A stretch of DNA of 39,396 nucleotides from Sphingomonadaceae bacterium (GCA_947472735.1 CANJBY010000015.1:1-39396); one strand, 5' to 3'; counted from the stretch's first letter, positions 22,775-31,375 are shown. A program made the numbers and translations. Notes: generated by a model from the sequence alone, not told the origin.

Positions 22775-23998
22775 ATGAACGATACCCAAACAAGCCCGGC
22801 AGTGATGCTGATCGTCACGCAGGATACCAAGGAAGAAGAAGCCCGCTTCGCCCGACACGCGCTTGAGGCGGCTGGCGTGCGCGTCGTGCACCTGGATCCC
22901 AGCGTACGGCGCTCGGTCGGCGGGGCAGAGATCTCGCCCGAAGATGTTGCCGCGGCTGCCGGGATGACGATCGAGGACGTCCGCGCGCTCGGCCACGAGG
23001 GCAAATGCCAGGACGCCATGATCCGGGGCGCGCTCAGCGCGGCGCTGGCATGGCAAGCGAAGGACCCGGTGCGCGGGGTGCTGGCGATCGGCGGTTCGAT
23101 GGGCTCGGCGCTGGCCGGAGCGGTGATGCAGAACCTGCCCTACGGCCTGCCCAAGCTGATTGTCTCGACCATGGCGAGCGGATTCACCAAGCCGTACATG
23201 GGGGTGAAGGACATCGCGATGATGAACGCGGTGACCGATATCGCCGGCATCAATTCGATCAGCCGCGACGTCCTGACCAACGCGGCCAATGCCGTGGCCG
23301 GCATGGCCAAAGGCTACAACCCCAGCGCAGCCAGCGAAAAGCCGCTGGTCTTGATCACCACGCTCGGCACCACCGAAACCGGGGTCAAGCGGATCCGCCA
23401 GGCGCTGGAAGGGGATGGCTGCGAAGTCATGGTGTTCCACTCGTCCGGTGCTGGTGGACCGACGCTCGACGGCCTCGCGACCGACAAGGACGTGGCCCTG
23501 GTGCTCGACCTCTCGCTGACTGAAATCATCGACCATATCCACGGCGGCCTCGCCGATACCGGACCAGATCGCGGCATGGCGGCGCTACGCAAGGGCATCC
23601 CGACCATCTTCGCACCCGGCAATGCTGATTTCATCATTTCCGGCCCGCTACCGGTCGCCCAGCAGCAGTTTCCCGGCCGCCGCTATCATGAGCATAATCC
23701 GCAGCTGACCGCGGTGCGCACCAACCTCGACGACATGAAGAAGCTCGCCGATCACCTCGCTGTCATGGTGCGCGAAGCCAAAGGCCCGGTGCAGGTCTTC
23801 ACCCCGCTGCACGGCTTTTCGAACCATGACAGCCCGCATGGCCACATCGAGGATCGCTCCGTCCCGGGGCCTTTCGCGGAATACCTGCGCTCGGTCATCC
23901 CCACTGATGTGCCGGTCACGGCAATCGACGCGCACTTCAACGACGAGGCCTTTTCCGATGCGGTCACTGCCGCAGCGCGCGCATACCTGAGGATCTGA
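22775..23998 (+). CDS. Tm-1-like / UPF0261 ATP-binding protein
   Basis: A 407-residue protein of the Tm-1-like ATP-binding family (N-terminal half of the tomato Tm-1 resistance protein and bacterial UPF0261), whose biochemical role is essentially unknown. Visible motifs are GGSMGSALAG (106-115), STMASG, MMNAVTDIAGIN, VFHSSGAGGPTLDGL with the phosphate-loop-like stretch at 222-228, and FTPLHGFSNHD near the C terminus. I chose the ATG at 22775, preceded by GGAGAGAG; the open frame extends further upstream into the promoter region. Its stop shares a base with the start of the biotin carrier gene (TGATG). As lead gene of a biotin-carboxylase operon it may activate the substrate with ATP, taking the place of the PEP-synthase-like kinase of acetovanillone systems. 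Family assignment is firm, the role is a hypothesis. Confidence 0.88.
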   Translation: MNDTQTSPAVMLIVTQDTKEEEARFARHALEAAGVRVVHLDPSVRRSVGGAEISPEDVAAAAGMTIEDVRALGHEGKCQDAMIRGALSAALAWQAKDPVRGVLAIGGSMGSALAGAVMQNLPYGLPKLIVSTMASGFTKPYMGVKDIAMMNAVTDIAGINSISRDVLTNAANAVAGMAKGYNPSAASEKPLVLITTLGTTETGVKRIRQALEGDGCEVMVFHSSGAGGPTLDGLATDKDVALVLDLSLTEIIDHIHGGLADTGPDRGMAALRKGIPTIFAPGNADFIISGPLPVAQQQFPGRRYHEHNPQLTAVRTNLDDMKKLADHLAVMVREAKGPVQVFTPLHGFSNHDSPHGHIEDRSVPGPFAEYLRSVIPTDVPVTAIDAHFNDEAFSDAVTAAARAYLRI

Positions 23999-24450
23999 TG
24001 AGCGATACCGATCTTCCGCTAAGCCCCGACGACGTCGCCGAAATCGCGGCAATCCTCGAAAAGTCGGGCTATCGCGAGGTGGACATCTCCACCTCCCGCT
24101 TTCGCCTGCGCGTCGCCAAGGGTGACGGTAGCGACCAGGGCATGACGCAGGAATGGCAGTGGGCGGGAAATGGAGTCGCCGAAAGCGCCGCCGCATCGGC
24201 CGAGCATGTTCATGATCCCGATGCTGTCGCCGCGCCGCTGCCGGGCACCTTCTACCACGCCCCGTCTCCCGGTGCTCCGCCCTTCGTCGCGGTCGGAGAC
24301 GCGGTCACCGAGGACACGGTGATCGGCATTGTCGAGACGATGAAACTGATGAATCCCGTCCATGCCGGGCGCAGCGGGACCGTGGCCGAGATGCTCGTCC
24401 TCAACGCCACGATGGTCGCCAAGGGCCAGCCACTGATCCGGTTGGCATAG
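23998..24450 (+). CDS. Biotin carboxyl carrier protein
   Basis: A 150-residue carrier with a C-terminal biotinyl domain. The target motif is ETMKLMN with biotinylated Lys116, about 34 residues from the end as usual; Thr replaces the common Ala before Met. A flexible Ala/Glu/His-rich linker (about 57-80) follows an N-terminal helical part (DDVAEIAAILEKSGYREVDI) resembling AccB. Translationally coupled to the Tm-1-like gene and four bases before the carboxylase. It shuttles carboxybiotin between the next two gene products. It is more likely dedicated to this system than a housekeeping AccB, because it sits with a pyruvate-carboxylase-type transferase. Confidence 0.9.
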   Translation: MSDTDLPLSPDDVAEIAAILEKSGYREVDISTSRFRLRVAKGDGSDQGMTQEWQWAGNGVAESAAASAEHVHDPDAVAAPLPGTFYHAPSPGAPPFVAVGDAVTEDTVIGIVETMKLMNPVHAGRSGTVAEMLVLNATMVAKGQPLIRLA

Positions 24451-24454
24451 CGCC

Positions 24455-25792
24455 ATGGCTATCCACCGCCTGTTCATCGCCAATCGCGGCGAAATTGCGC
24501 TGCGGGTCATCCGTACTGCCCGCCGCATGGGGATCACCACCGTGCTTGGCGTGTCCGAGGCGGATCGCACATCGCTGCCGGCTCGCGAGGCTGACGAGGC
24601 GGTACTGGTCGGCCCCTCGCCCTCGTCGGAAAGCTACCTCTCCATTGCCCGCGTGGTGGAAGCAGCCAGCAAGGCCGGCTGCGATGCGGTCCACCCCGGC
24701 TACGGCTTCCTCTCCGAAAATGCTGCGTTCGCCCGTGCGGTAGCAGCCGCAGGGATGGTCTTTGTCGGACCGGCACCCGAAACACTCGACAAGATGGGTG
24801 ACAAGCTGGAGGCCCGCGCCCTGGCATTGGCCGCCGGCCTGCCAGTCTTGCCAGGCGGGGAAGTCGCTTCGCGCGCTGAACTCCACGCCCGCGCCACCGA
24901 AACCGGCTATCCGCTGCTGCTCAAAGCCGTCGCCGGCGGCGGAGGACGAGGCATGCGGCGCGTTGATGCACCCGATACGCTCGATACTGCCTATGACCTT
25001 GCCAGCTCCGAAGCCGAGGTCGCGTTCGGCAACGGCGCGGTCTATGCCGAGCGCTTCGTCGCCCGCGGCCGGCATGTCGAGGTGCAGATCCTGGGCGACG
25101 GGACCAGTGCAATCCATCTCGGCACGCGCGACTGCTCGATCCAGCGGCGCTTCCAGAAGCTGGTCGAAGAGGCTCCAGCGCCGAACTTGCCGGACGCGGC
25201 CCGTGACGGACTGGAGCAGGCCGCCGTCCGCCTCGCCCGCCACATGCACTACCGCGGAGCGGGCACGGCGGAATTCCTGGTCGATGCCGAGAACTTCAGC
25301 TTTTACTTCCTCGAACTCAATGCCCGTATCCAGGTCGAGCATCCGGTGACCGAAGCGGTGACCGGGGTCGATCTGGTCGAGCAGCAACTGCTCGTCGCCA
25401 TGGGCAAGCTGCTTTCGCTGACCCAGGAGATGGTCCGCCCCTTCGGCCACGCGATCGAAGTGCGGATCAATGCCGAGGACCCCGACGCCGATTTCCGCCC
25501 GCATCCCGGCCGCGTCACCCGCGCTGCCTGGCCGGCGGGAGAAGGCATTCGCGTCGACAGCCACATCACCAGCGGGGGCGAAGTTCCGCCCTACTATGAC
25601 AGCCTGATCGGCAAGCTGATCGCCATCGGTGCCAGCCGCGAGGAAGCGTTGTCGCGTCTCTCGCGCGCGCTGGATGTGCTGACTATCGAGGGTCTGCCGA
25701 CCACCGCTTCGCTCCACCGCACCATCGCCGCCGACCCGCGCTTTGCGGCGGGCGGGGTCGACAGCCACTTCCTCCCGGGAATCCTGCCATGA
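24455..25792 (+). CDS. Biotin carboxylase subunit
   Basis: A 445-residue ATP-grasp biotin carboxylase, the usual length for a free-standing subunit. Motifs: FIANRGEIALRVIR at the N terminus, HPGYGFLSEN, glycine-rich loop GGGGRGM (161-167), and the catalytic block ELNARIQVEHPVTE (287-300) with the conserved Glu, Asn, Arg and HPVTE. It carboxylates carrier-bound biotin with ATP and bicarbonate in the cytoplasm. Its TGA overlaps the start of the carboxyltransferase (ATGA). A housekeeping AccC is less likely given this operon. Confidence 0.92.
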   Translation: MAIHRLFIANRGEIALRVIRTARRMGITTVLGVSEADRTSLPAREADEAVLVGPSPSSESYLSIARVVEAASKAGCDAVHPGYGFLSENAAFARAVAAAGMVFVGPAPETLDKMGDKLEARALALAAGLPVLPGGEVASRAELHARATETGYPLLLKAVAGGGGRGMRRVDAPDTLDTAYDLASSEAEVAFGNGAVYAERFVARGRHVEVQILGDGTSAIHLGTRDCSIQRRFQKLVEEAPAPNLPDAARDGLEQAAVRLARHMHYRGAGTAEFLVDAENFSFYFLELNARIQVEHPVTEAVTGVDLVEQQLLVAMGKLLSLTQEMVRPFGHAIEVRINAEDPDADFRPHPGRVTRAAWPAGEGIRVDSHITSGGEVPPYYDSLIGKLIAIGASREEALSRLSRALDVLTIEGLPTTASLHRTIAADPRFAAGGVDSHFLPGILP

Positions 25793-27261
25793 GCGCCATT
25801 CGCCTTGTCGACGTCACCATGCGTGACGGCAACCAGAGCTTGTGGGGCGCGACCGGACTGGGCAGCGCGCACATGCTTCAGGCCGCCGCGCTGACCGAAG
25901 CCTGCGGCTTCCGCGCAATCGACTTCACCAGCTCGACTCACATGGCCGTGGCGGTGCGATATTTCCGCGAAAACCCGTGGGAGCGGCTGCGGCGGATGCA
26001 CGCGGCAATGCCGACCACGCCGCTGCAGTTCATCACCACCGGCCTGCGCTTCATCGCCTGGCAGCAGGCCGATCCGGAGTTCATGCGGCTGGTCTATCGC
26101 CACCTGCAGGCCAGCGGTATCGGCCGCTTCGTGCTACTCGATCCGATGCATGAGGTTGATGCCGTAATCGACGCCGCCCGGCTGGTGAAGCAGGAAGGCA
26201 ACGCCGAGGTCATGTGCGCGCTGACCTTCACCCTGTCCGAGATCCACACCGACAAGTTCTACGCCGATTTCGCCGCCGCCGTCGGCCGTAGCAAGGACAT
26301 CGACCTCTATTACCTCAAGGACCCGGGCGGTCTTCTGTCCGTCGACCGGGTGCGCACGCTGGTGCCCGCGATCAAGGCCGCGATCGGCAATCGTCCGCTG
26401 GAAATCCACGCCCACACCACCATCGGCCAGGGGATGCCCGCCAGCCTCGAGGCGGCCAAGCTAGGGGTGTCGGCAGTGCACGTCGGGATCGGGCCGGCTG
26501 GCGACGGATCGTCCCTGCCCGAGGCCAACCGGATGCTCGCCAATCTCGAGGAAGCGGGGCACGAGATCGAGGTCGACCGGGCCGCGCTGGCCAAGCTGAC
26601 CTCCTACTGGAACCGCCTCGCCCGCGCAGAGAACCTGCCGTTCGGTGCACCGCAGAACTTTGATGCAAGCTTCCTGCGCCACCAGATCGCCGGTGGGGTG
26701 ATGACGACCACTGCCCGCCAGCTCGAGGAGCTCGGACTGGGTGACCGGCTGGGCGCGGTAATCGCCGAGACCGAGCAAGTCCGCGCCGAGCTGGGCTATC
26801 CGATCATGGTCACGCCGTTTCCGCAGATGGTGATGAGCCAGGCGCTGACCAACGTGATCGGCGACAAGCGCTATTCGCAGGTTTCCGACCAGGTAATCCG
26901 CTATTGCATGGGCAAGTTCGGCAAGCCGACCTCGCCAATCGACAAGCATGTGCTGGCGGCAATCCTCGACCGTCCCCGGGCCCGTGAGCTGGAGCACGAA
27001 CCGGCCTTTCCGGCGCTGGCCGACCTGCGCCGCCAGTTCGGCGCGCACTTGCCGGAGGAGGAATTCCTGCTCCGCGCGGTGATGCCGGCCGATCAGGTCG
27101 ATGCCATGCTCGCGAATGGTGCATCCCGGTCTACCTACACCCCCGAGGCGGCCCCGCTGCTGGCGCTGCTGCGCAAGCTCGCCGCCGCGCCTGATGCGCG
27201 CGATCTGGTGATCGAGCGCCCGGGCCTGCGCCTCGCCCTTCACGCCGGAGCTTCCCTATGA
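25789..27261 (+). CDS. Carboxyltransferase subunit, pyruvate-carboxylase/oxaloacetate-decarboxylase type with altered substrate pocket
   Basis: A 490-residue TIM-barrel carboxyltransferase related to PycB/OadA. Catalytic features are kept: metal-ligand Asp in RDGNQS (Arg12, Asp13, Gln16), VRYFRENPWERL, carbamylatable Lys177 in YLKDPGG, metal His207 and His209 (IHAHTT), GGVMTTT and catalytic Thr342 in TPFPQMV. The pocket segment QMLLRGANAVGY of pyruvate carboxylase is QFITTGLRFIAW here (80-91), so the conserved Arg, Asn and Tyr become Thr, Arg and Trp. That argues against pyruvate and for another, perhaps larger and less charged, carbonyl acceptor such as an activated aryl ketone. Coupled at both ends by overlapping stop and start codons. 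Confidence 0.88.
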   Translation: MSAIRLVDVTMRDGNQSLWGATGLGSAHMLQAAALTEACGFRAIDFTSSTHMAVAVRYFRENPWERLRRMHAAMPTTPLQFITTGLRFIAWQQADPEFMRLVYRHLQASGIGRFVLLDPMHEVDAVIDAARLVKQEGNAEVMCALTFTLSEIHTDKFYADFAAAVGRSKDIDLYYLKDPGGLLSVDRVRTLVPAIKAAIGNRPLEIHAHTTIGQGMPASLEAAKLGVSAVHVGIGPAGDGSSLPEANRMLANLEEAGHEIEVDRAALAKLTSYWNRLARAENLPFGAPQNFDASFLRHQIAGGVMTTTARQLEELGLGDRLGAVIAETEQVRAELGYPIMVTPFPQMVMSQALTNVIGDKRYSQVSDQVIRYCMGKFGKPTSPIDKHVLAAILDRPRARELEHEPAFPALADLRRQFGAHLPEEEFLLRAVMPADQVDAMLANGASRSTYTPEAAPLLALLRKLAAAPDARDLVIERPGLRLALHAGASL

Positions 27262-28100
27262 CCCCCGAAATCGCCGGCCGCCTGCGCGACGCCTCCGGCT
27301 TCGTCTTCGATATGGACGGAACGATTGCCCTCGGCGACGCGGCCAGCGGCGGGCACAAGGCCCTGCCGCATGCGATCGCGCTGCTCGAACTGCTTGAGCG
27401 CAAGGGCATTCCCTTCGTGGTCTTCACGAATGGCAGCGCGAAATCGCCGAAGACCTATGCCGCCTCGCTGCGCAGCGCGGGTTTCCCCGTGCCGGACGAG
27501 CGCATGTTGACCCCTTCGGCTTCCGCCGCCCGGTGGTACGTGAAGCAGGGCGTCGGCAAAGTTCGCGTACTCGGCAACGAAGGCACCGGCGCGCCGCTGC
27601 GGGATCTGGGTATCGAAGTTGTTGGACCTTCCGAACCGGCAACCGGGGTCGAGGCGGTGTTCACTGGCTGGCACCGCGAATTCGTGTTCGCCGATCTGGA
27701 AGCTGCGTGCGATTCGCTGTGGCAAGGCGCGCGCTTCACCACTGCGAGCCACGTGCCGTTCTTCGCGGCGGAAGGGGGCCGGGCGATCGGCGCGTCCTAT
27801 GCGATCAACGCCATGCTCACCTCTCTCACCGGCAAGCGCCCGCGGATCCTGGGCAAGCCCGGCAAGGCTGCAATCGATACCGCGCTCGAGACCATGAACC
27901 TGCCGCGCAAGGCGGTGTCCAACCTGGTCGTGGTCGGCGACGATCCGGCACTCGAAATGCGCCTGGCGAACAATGCCGGCGCGCTCGCCATCGGTGTCTC
28001 GACCGGCATGATGAAGACGACCGAAGGCCTCGCCCCGCGTGATCGTCCCGCGGCCCTGCTATCGTCACTCGAACCGCTGCTTGAAGCACTCTCGGGCTAG
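27258..28100 (+). CDS. NagD-type HAD-superfamily phosphatase
   Basis: A 280-residue class IIA HAD phosphatase (NagD / 4-nitrophenylphosphatase type). Motif I FDMDGT (nucleophile Asp18, Asp20), motif II TNGS (57-60), motif III Lys200 in GKPGK, and motif IV VVGDD (Asp228/229) are intact, with a C2B cap between II and III. The start overlaps the carboxyltransferase stop. From memory, the acetovanillone system of SYK-6 also includes a phosphatase (AcvF) that dephosphorylates the activated ketone. The same pairing here is the main reason to think a phosphorylated aryl intermediate is made. Last gene of the operon. Confidence 0.88.
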   Translation: MTPEIAGRLRDASGFVFDMDGTIALGDAASGGHKALPHAIALLELLERKGIPFVVFTNGSAKSPKTYAASLRSAGFPVPDERMLTPSASAARWYVKQGVGKVRVLGNEGTGAPLRDLGIEVVGPSEPATGVEAVFTGWHREFVFADLEAACDSLWQGARFTTASHVPFFAAEGGRAIGASYAINAMLTSLTGKRPRILGKPGKAAIDTALETMNLPRKAVSNLVVVGDDPALEMRLANNAGALAIGVSTGMMKTTEGLAPRDRPAALLSSLEPLLEALSG

Positions 28101-28145
28101 AGCCCCGCAGGTCAAGCCTGAACCAGACTTGCGCGCGCTGTCAGT

Positions 28146-29075
28146 TTAACCCAGAGGCCCCCGCGGCACCGGCACCCCGGGAATGTCCAGCCTGATCCGG
28201 TTGATGGTGAAAGCCCCGGCGAAGTAGAGCATCCGCCAGTCATCATCGCCCCAGTTCAGATTGACAGGGATGTATTCCGAGAGGATCGTGCCGATGTGCA
28301 CGCCTTCGGGGTTCATCACCCAGATCCCGCCCGGGCCGGTGCAATAGAGATTGCCTTCGATGTCGCACTTCATGCCGTCGGGGAAGCCGCGACGGTCATC
28401 GCCCTTCATGTCGCAGAACAGCCGGTCGCTCCCCAGGTCGAGCATCCCGTTCTGCTCCACGTTGAATGCGCGGATGTGTTTGCACCCGGCATTGCTGTCG
28501 TTGATGTACAGCACCTTCTCGTCGGGCGAGAAGCACAAGCCGTTGGGATTGATGAAATCAGAAACGATGCGGTTGATCCGCTTGCCGTCGGGGGACACCC
28601 GGTAGACGCCCGCGCAGTCCTGCTCGGGATAATGGTCGGCCGGGGTCAGTGGAATTTTCGGCGGCGGGTCGGTGAAATAGATCGCCCCGTCTGACTTGAC
28701 GACCACGTCGTTGGGCCGGTTGAGCTTGTAGCCCTTGTAGCTGTCGGAGATCACGGTGACTTCGCCGGTCGTGAGATCCTCGGCATCCACGCAGCGGCTG
28801 AAGTGGTGGCAGACGATCAGCCGGCCGGAGTGGTCACGGGTCTGGCCGTTGCCGTTGGCGGTGCCCTCCTTGTCGACCGTGACGCCTTCGCCCGGGGCCC
28901 AGCGCATCCTGCGGTTGCCGTGAATGTCACTGAACAGCAGGCAGCCCTTTTCGCGGATCCACACCGGACCTTCGGTCGGGCCATTCGGCCCGCCGTAACC
29001 GCTGCCGAGGTTTTCTTCCGCCCGGTCAGCGGAGGCGATGCGCAGCATGCTGTCATGCAGGATTTCAACGGCCAT
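28146..29075 (-). CDS. SMP-30/gluconolactonase-family lactonase
   Basis: A 309-residue six-bladed propeller hydrolase. Expected metal ligands are Glu35 (PTEGPVW), Asn178 (NPNG) and Asp233 (FPDGMK), with RPNDVV and INDSN supporting the family. No signal peptide, so cytoplasmic. It starts three bases after the MetE-like gene and is surely cotranscribed with it. The family hydrolyses sugar and aromatic-derived lactones. In this island a lactone or enol-ester from aromatic breakdown is plausible but not shown. It converges with the HAD gene across 45 bases in which I see no clear terminator. Confidence 0.86.
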   Translation of the reverse strand: MAVEILHDSMLRIASADRAEENLGSGYGGPNGPTEGPVWIREKGCLLFSDIHGNRRMRWAPGEGVTVDKEGTANGNGQTRDHSGRLIVCHHFSRCVDAEDLTTGEVTVISDSYKGYKLNRPNDVVVKSDGAIYFTDPPPKIPLTPADHYPEQDCAGVYRVSPDGKRINRIVSDFINPNGLCFSPDEKVLYINDSNAGCKHIRAFNVEQNGMLDLGSDRLFCDMKGDDRRGFPDGMKCDIEGNLYCTGPGGIWVMNPEGVHIGTILSEYIPVNLNWGDDDWRMLYFAGAFTINRIRLDIPGVPVPRGPLG

Positions 29076-29078
29076 CTC

Positions 29079-30296
29079 TTATTTCCCCCATAATGCCTTG
29101 GATGCCAGCGCCGCCCCCTGGGCCAGCGCGGCCAGTTTCGCCCATTGCACTTCCTCGTGCACGCGCATCATGCTCCAGCCCTGCGAGAAGCCGCAGTCCG
29201 TACCCGCAACGACCCGCTCGCGTCCGACGACGCTGGCATAGTTCTGGATGCGCCACGAGACGAGCTCCGGGTGCTCGACCACGTTGGTCTGGTGGCTGAC
29301 GATGCCGGGCACCAGCACCTTGTCGTCCGGCAGCTTGACGTCCTTCCACACCATCCATTCGTGTTCATGGCGCGGATTGGCGCCTTCGATCACGTAGTAC
29401 CGGGCGTCGATCTTGAGGATCAGGTCGACCAGATCCTTGAGCGGCACGTCAGTGGTGTGCGGCGTGTTCATGCTGCCCCAGCACATGTGGTAGCGCACGC
29501 GATCCTTGGGAATGCCCCGCAGCGCGTGATTGTAAGCCTCGACCTGCATTTCCGATGCGCGGCGCAAGTCTTCGACCGTGGGGTTGGGATTGTTGTAAAG
29601 CACCTGGTTGCGCGCCGGCAGACCAAGGTCGAGCTGGACCATGTAGCCCGCATCGACAATCGCCTTGTATTCAACATGCATCGCATCGGCGAGCGCGTGG
29701 AGGTAGTCCTTCTCGGAGGAATAGACCTCCTCGGGGAAGGCATCGCTGCGCGAGGGGGTGACTGACGGCACAAAGGCATCGGCAAAGTCGTGGCCCTTCA
29801 GCGCGGCAGCGAAGTTGTCGAGATCCTGCTGGAGCAGCTCCTGCCCGTCGTAAGTGATCGGCCGGGTCACCACGGTGCGCGGGATCGGCGCCTTGAGCGC
29901 AGCCTCGATCTTCGCCGCCGGGATTTCCTTGGGCAGCCACATGGTACGGTACATTCCGCCGTACTGCTGCATGAAACCGGGGAATTCCTCGGCCAGCTTG
30001 GGATAATAGAGGCCGCCGCTGGTGTTGGTCACCGGCCGGACTTCCAGCCCGCCAAGGCGCTTGAGGATGTAATTGTGGAAGTCAGGCTTGGAAAATTCGC
30101 CGTCGCTCGGAATGTCGATGCCGACTTCCGCCTGCTTGGCGACCACGTCCTTGACACTGCTCGCGACCAGCGCATCAAAAGCGTTCTGATCGACCGGGTT
30201 TCCAGCCACTCCGTCGATGATCATCTCCAGAAGCGCCGCCGGTCGGCAGAGACTGCCGACATGGGTGGTCAATATCCGTTCGCCCAGACCCTTCAT
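29079..30296 (-). CDS. MetE-like zinc methyl/alkyltransferase-family protein
   Basis: A 405-residue single-barrel protein related to the C-terminal half of cobalamin-independent methionine synthase and to epoxyalkane:CoM transferase. Zinc-site residues are His270 and Cys272 (YHMCWGS), Glu304 (VIEGANPRHEHEW) and Cys368 (AGTDCGF); THVGS near the N terminus is also family-typical. It lacks the N-terminal barrel of true MetE, so methionine synthesis from methyl-folate is unlikely without a partner. Such proteins activate a thiol for alkyl transfer. Context (LysR-controlled, with a lactonase) suggests thiol-dependent alkyl or methyl transfer in aromatic catabolism, but no substrate can be named. 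GGAGCGATCGAGG precedes the start. Confidence 0.82.
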   Translation of the reverse strand: MKGLGERILTTHVGSLCRPAALLEMIIDGVAGNPVDQNAFDALVASSVKDVVAKQAEVGIDIPSDGEFSKPDFHNYILKRLGGLEVRPVTNTSGGLYYPKLAEEFPGFMQQYGGMYRTMWLPKEIPAAKIEAALKAPIPRTVVTRPITYDGQELLQQDLDNFAAALKGHDFADAFVPSVTPSRSDAFPEEVYSSEKDYLHALADAMHVEYKAIVDAGYMVQLDLGLPARNQVLYNNPNPTVEDLRRASEMQVEAYNHALRGIPKDRVRYHMCWGSMNTPHTTDVPLKDLVDLILKIDARYYVIEGANPRHEHEWMVWKDVKLPDDKVLVPGIVSHQTNVVEHPELVSWRIQNYASVVGRERVVAGTDCGFSQGWSMMRVHEEVQWAKLAALAQGAALASKALWGK

Positions 30297-30390
30297 CCTC
30301 GATCGCTCCTTTGGCTGCCGTGTGAGGCGCTTGTCCGTGACTATGCAAAGCCCGACGCGTCAAAGCAATCTTGCCAGAACCTATGGCACG

Positions 30391-30410
30391 TCATAAACGT
30401 TTGCTTATGA
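30391..30410. promoter_or_regulatory. LysR-type operator between divergent genes
   Basis: TCATAA-N8-TTATGA is a perfect 6+8+6 inverted repeat containing the T-N11-A core of LysR-type sites. It lies 24 bases before lysR and 94 bases before the MetE-like gene, in the AT-richer part of the 138-base divergent spacer. Confidence 0.55.
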
Positions 30411-30434
30411 GTACGCGGTCGAATTGCTGAGAGA

Positions 30435-31322
30435 ATGGCGGACGATATCACCTTTGCCCAGCTTCGCACGTTTGCGAGCGCGGCGCGGGCGGGAAGTTTC
30501 GCGCAAGCGGCGGATGAGCTCGGAATATCGCAGCCAGCCGTCAGCGAACAGATCCGGGCGCTGGAGCAGCGGTTAGGACAGACCCTTTTTCGCCGGCGCC
30601 GAGGGACCACCCCGGTACTGACAGCCGAAGGGACGGAAGCGCTTGATACGGCCGAGACCATCCTCGCTGCGCGGGACACTATGGTCCGCACCGGCGGCAG
30701 ATCGGTGGATCGGGTTATCCTGCGGATCAGCGCCGGGCCATTCCTGCGGGACAATTACCTCAAGGCACTGATCCCCCGCATCAACCGGGAACATCCGCAG
30801 GTCGAGATTGACCTCCAGCCGACCGGCTCCCCGGCCGCGATTATGCAACTGATCGAGGATGGAGCGCTGGACCTGGCCACTTTTGCAATTCCGTTCGGGA
30901 TGGCGGCTCCGCCGCGTGCCCGCCTGATCTGCGAGCTGCCGCTGGCGATGATCGCACCGGCGGGAACCAAGGCAAGACTGGCGGCGGGCGAGTGCAGCCT
31001 GGAGGATTTCCAGTTCATCTTCCCTTGGCGCCGCGACGTCGGCACCCGCTGGGCCCGGCAATACTTGCGCACCTGGGGGCTGTCACAGCGCGTAAGGCTG
31101 AGCTTCACCGAGTTCCCCGACGCGGTCATGCAGATGGTGGAGGATGGCCATGGTATCGGCCATCTGATGATCAACGCCGTGGCTGACCGGATCGCGGCCG
31201 GGCGGCTTGAGCGGCTAGACCTGCCGATCCCTCCGATGCGCCGGCTGGTGGCGCGTTCGCCCCGGGCACCGGCGGTGGCGCTCGCCATCGAAAACCTGCT
31301 GTGCGAGGCACTGGCCGCCTGA
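30435..31322 (+). CDS. LysR-family transcriptional regulator
   Basis: A 295-residue LysR regulator with winged helix FAQLRTFASAARAGSFAQAADELGISQPAVSEQIRALEQRLG (described by its ends: residues about 7-48) and a periplasmic-binding-protein-like effector domain from about residue 90. Divergent from the MetE-like/lactonase pair, with the palindrome at 30391-30410 between them. It is the probable activator of that pair and its own repressor. Its effector is likely an aromatic compound or lactone. Confidence 0.9.
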   Translation: MADDITFAQLRTFASAARAGSFAQAADELGISQPAVSEQIRALEQRLGQTLFRRRRGTTPVLTAEGTEALDTAETILAARDTMVRTGGRSVDRVILRISAGPFLRDNYLKALIPRINREHPQVEIDLQPTGSPAAIMQLIEDGALDLATFAIPFGMAAPPRARLICELPLAMIAPAGTKARLAAGECSLEDFQFIFPWRRDVGTRWARQYLRTWGLSQRVRLSFTEFPDAVMQMVEDGHGIGHLMINAVADRIAAGRLERLDLPIPPMRRLVARSPRAPAVALAIENLLCEALAA

Positions 31323-31347
31323 CGCCATCAACGGCCGGGGAATCAAA

Positions 31348-31375
31348 AGAGGGCGATGGTTGCCCACCGCCCTCT
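31348..31375 (-). terminator. Intrinsic terminator of the M23 peptidase gene
   Basis: A 12-bp stem (AGAGGGCGATGG with CCACCGCCCTCT, one mismatch) with a four-base loop is followed on the minus strand by TTTTGATT. It lies about 75 bases beyond the peptidase stop and also separates it from the convergent lysR. Confidence 0.75.

Noticed and set aside
23998..27261. Reading the carrier, carboxylase and transferase as a housekeeping pyruvate carboxylase
   Set aside because: The pyruvate-pocket motif is altered, the subunits are split, and the operon includes a Tm-1-like protein and a phosphatase under IclR, all pointing to a dedicated catabolic enzyme.
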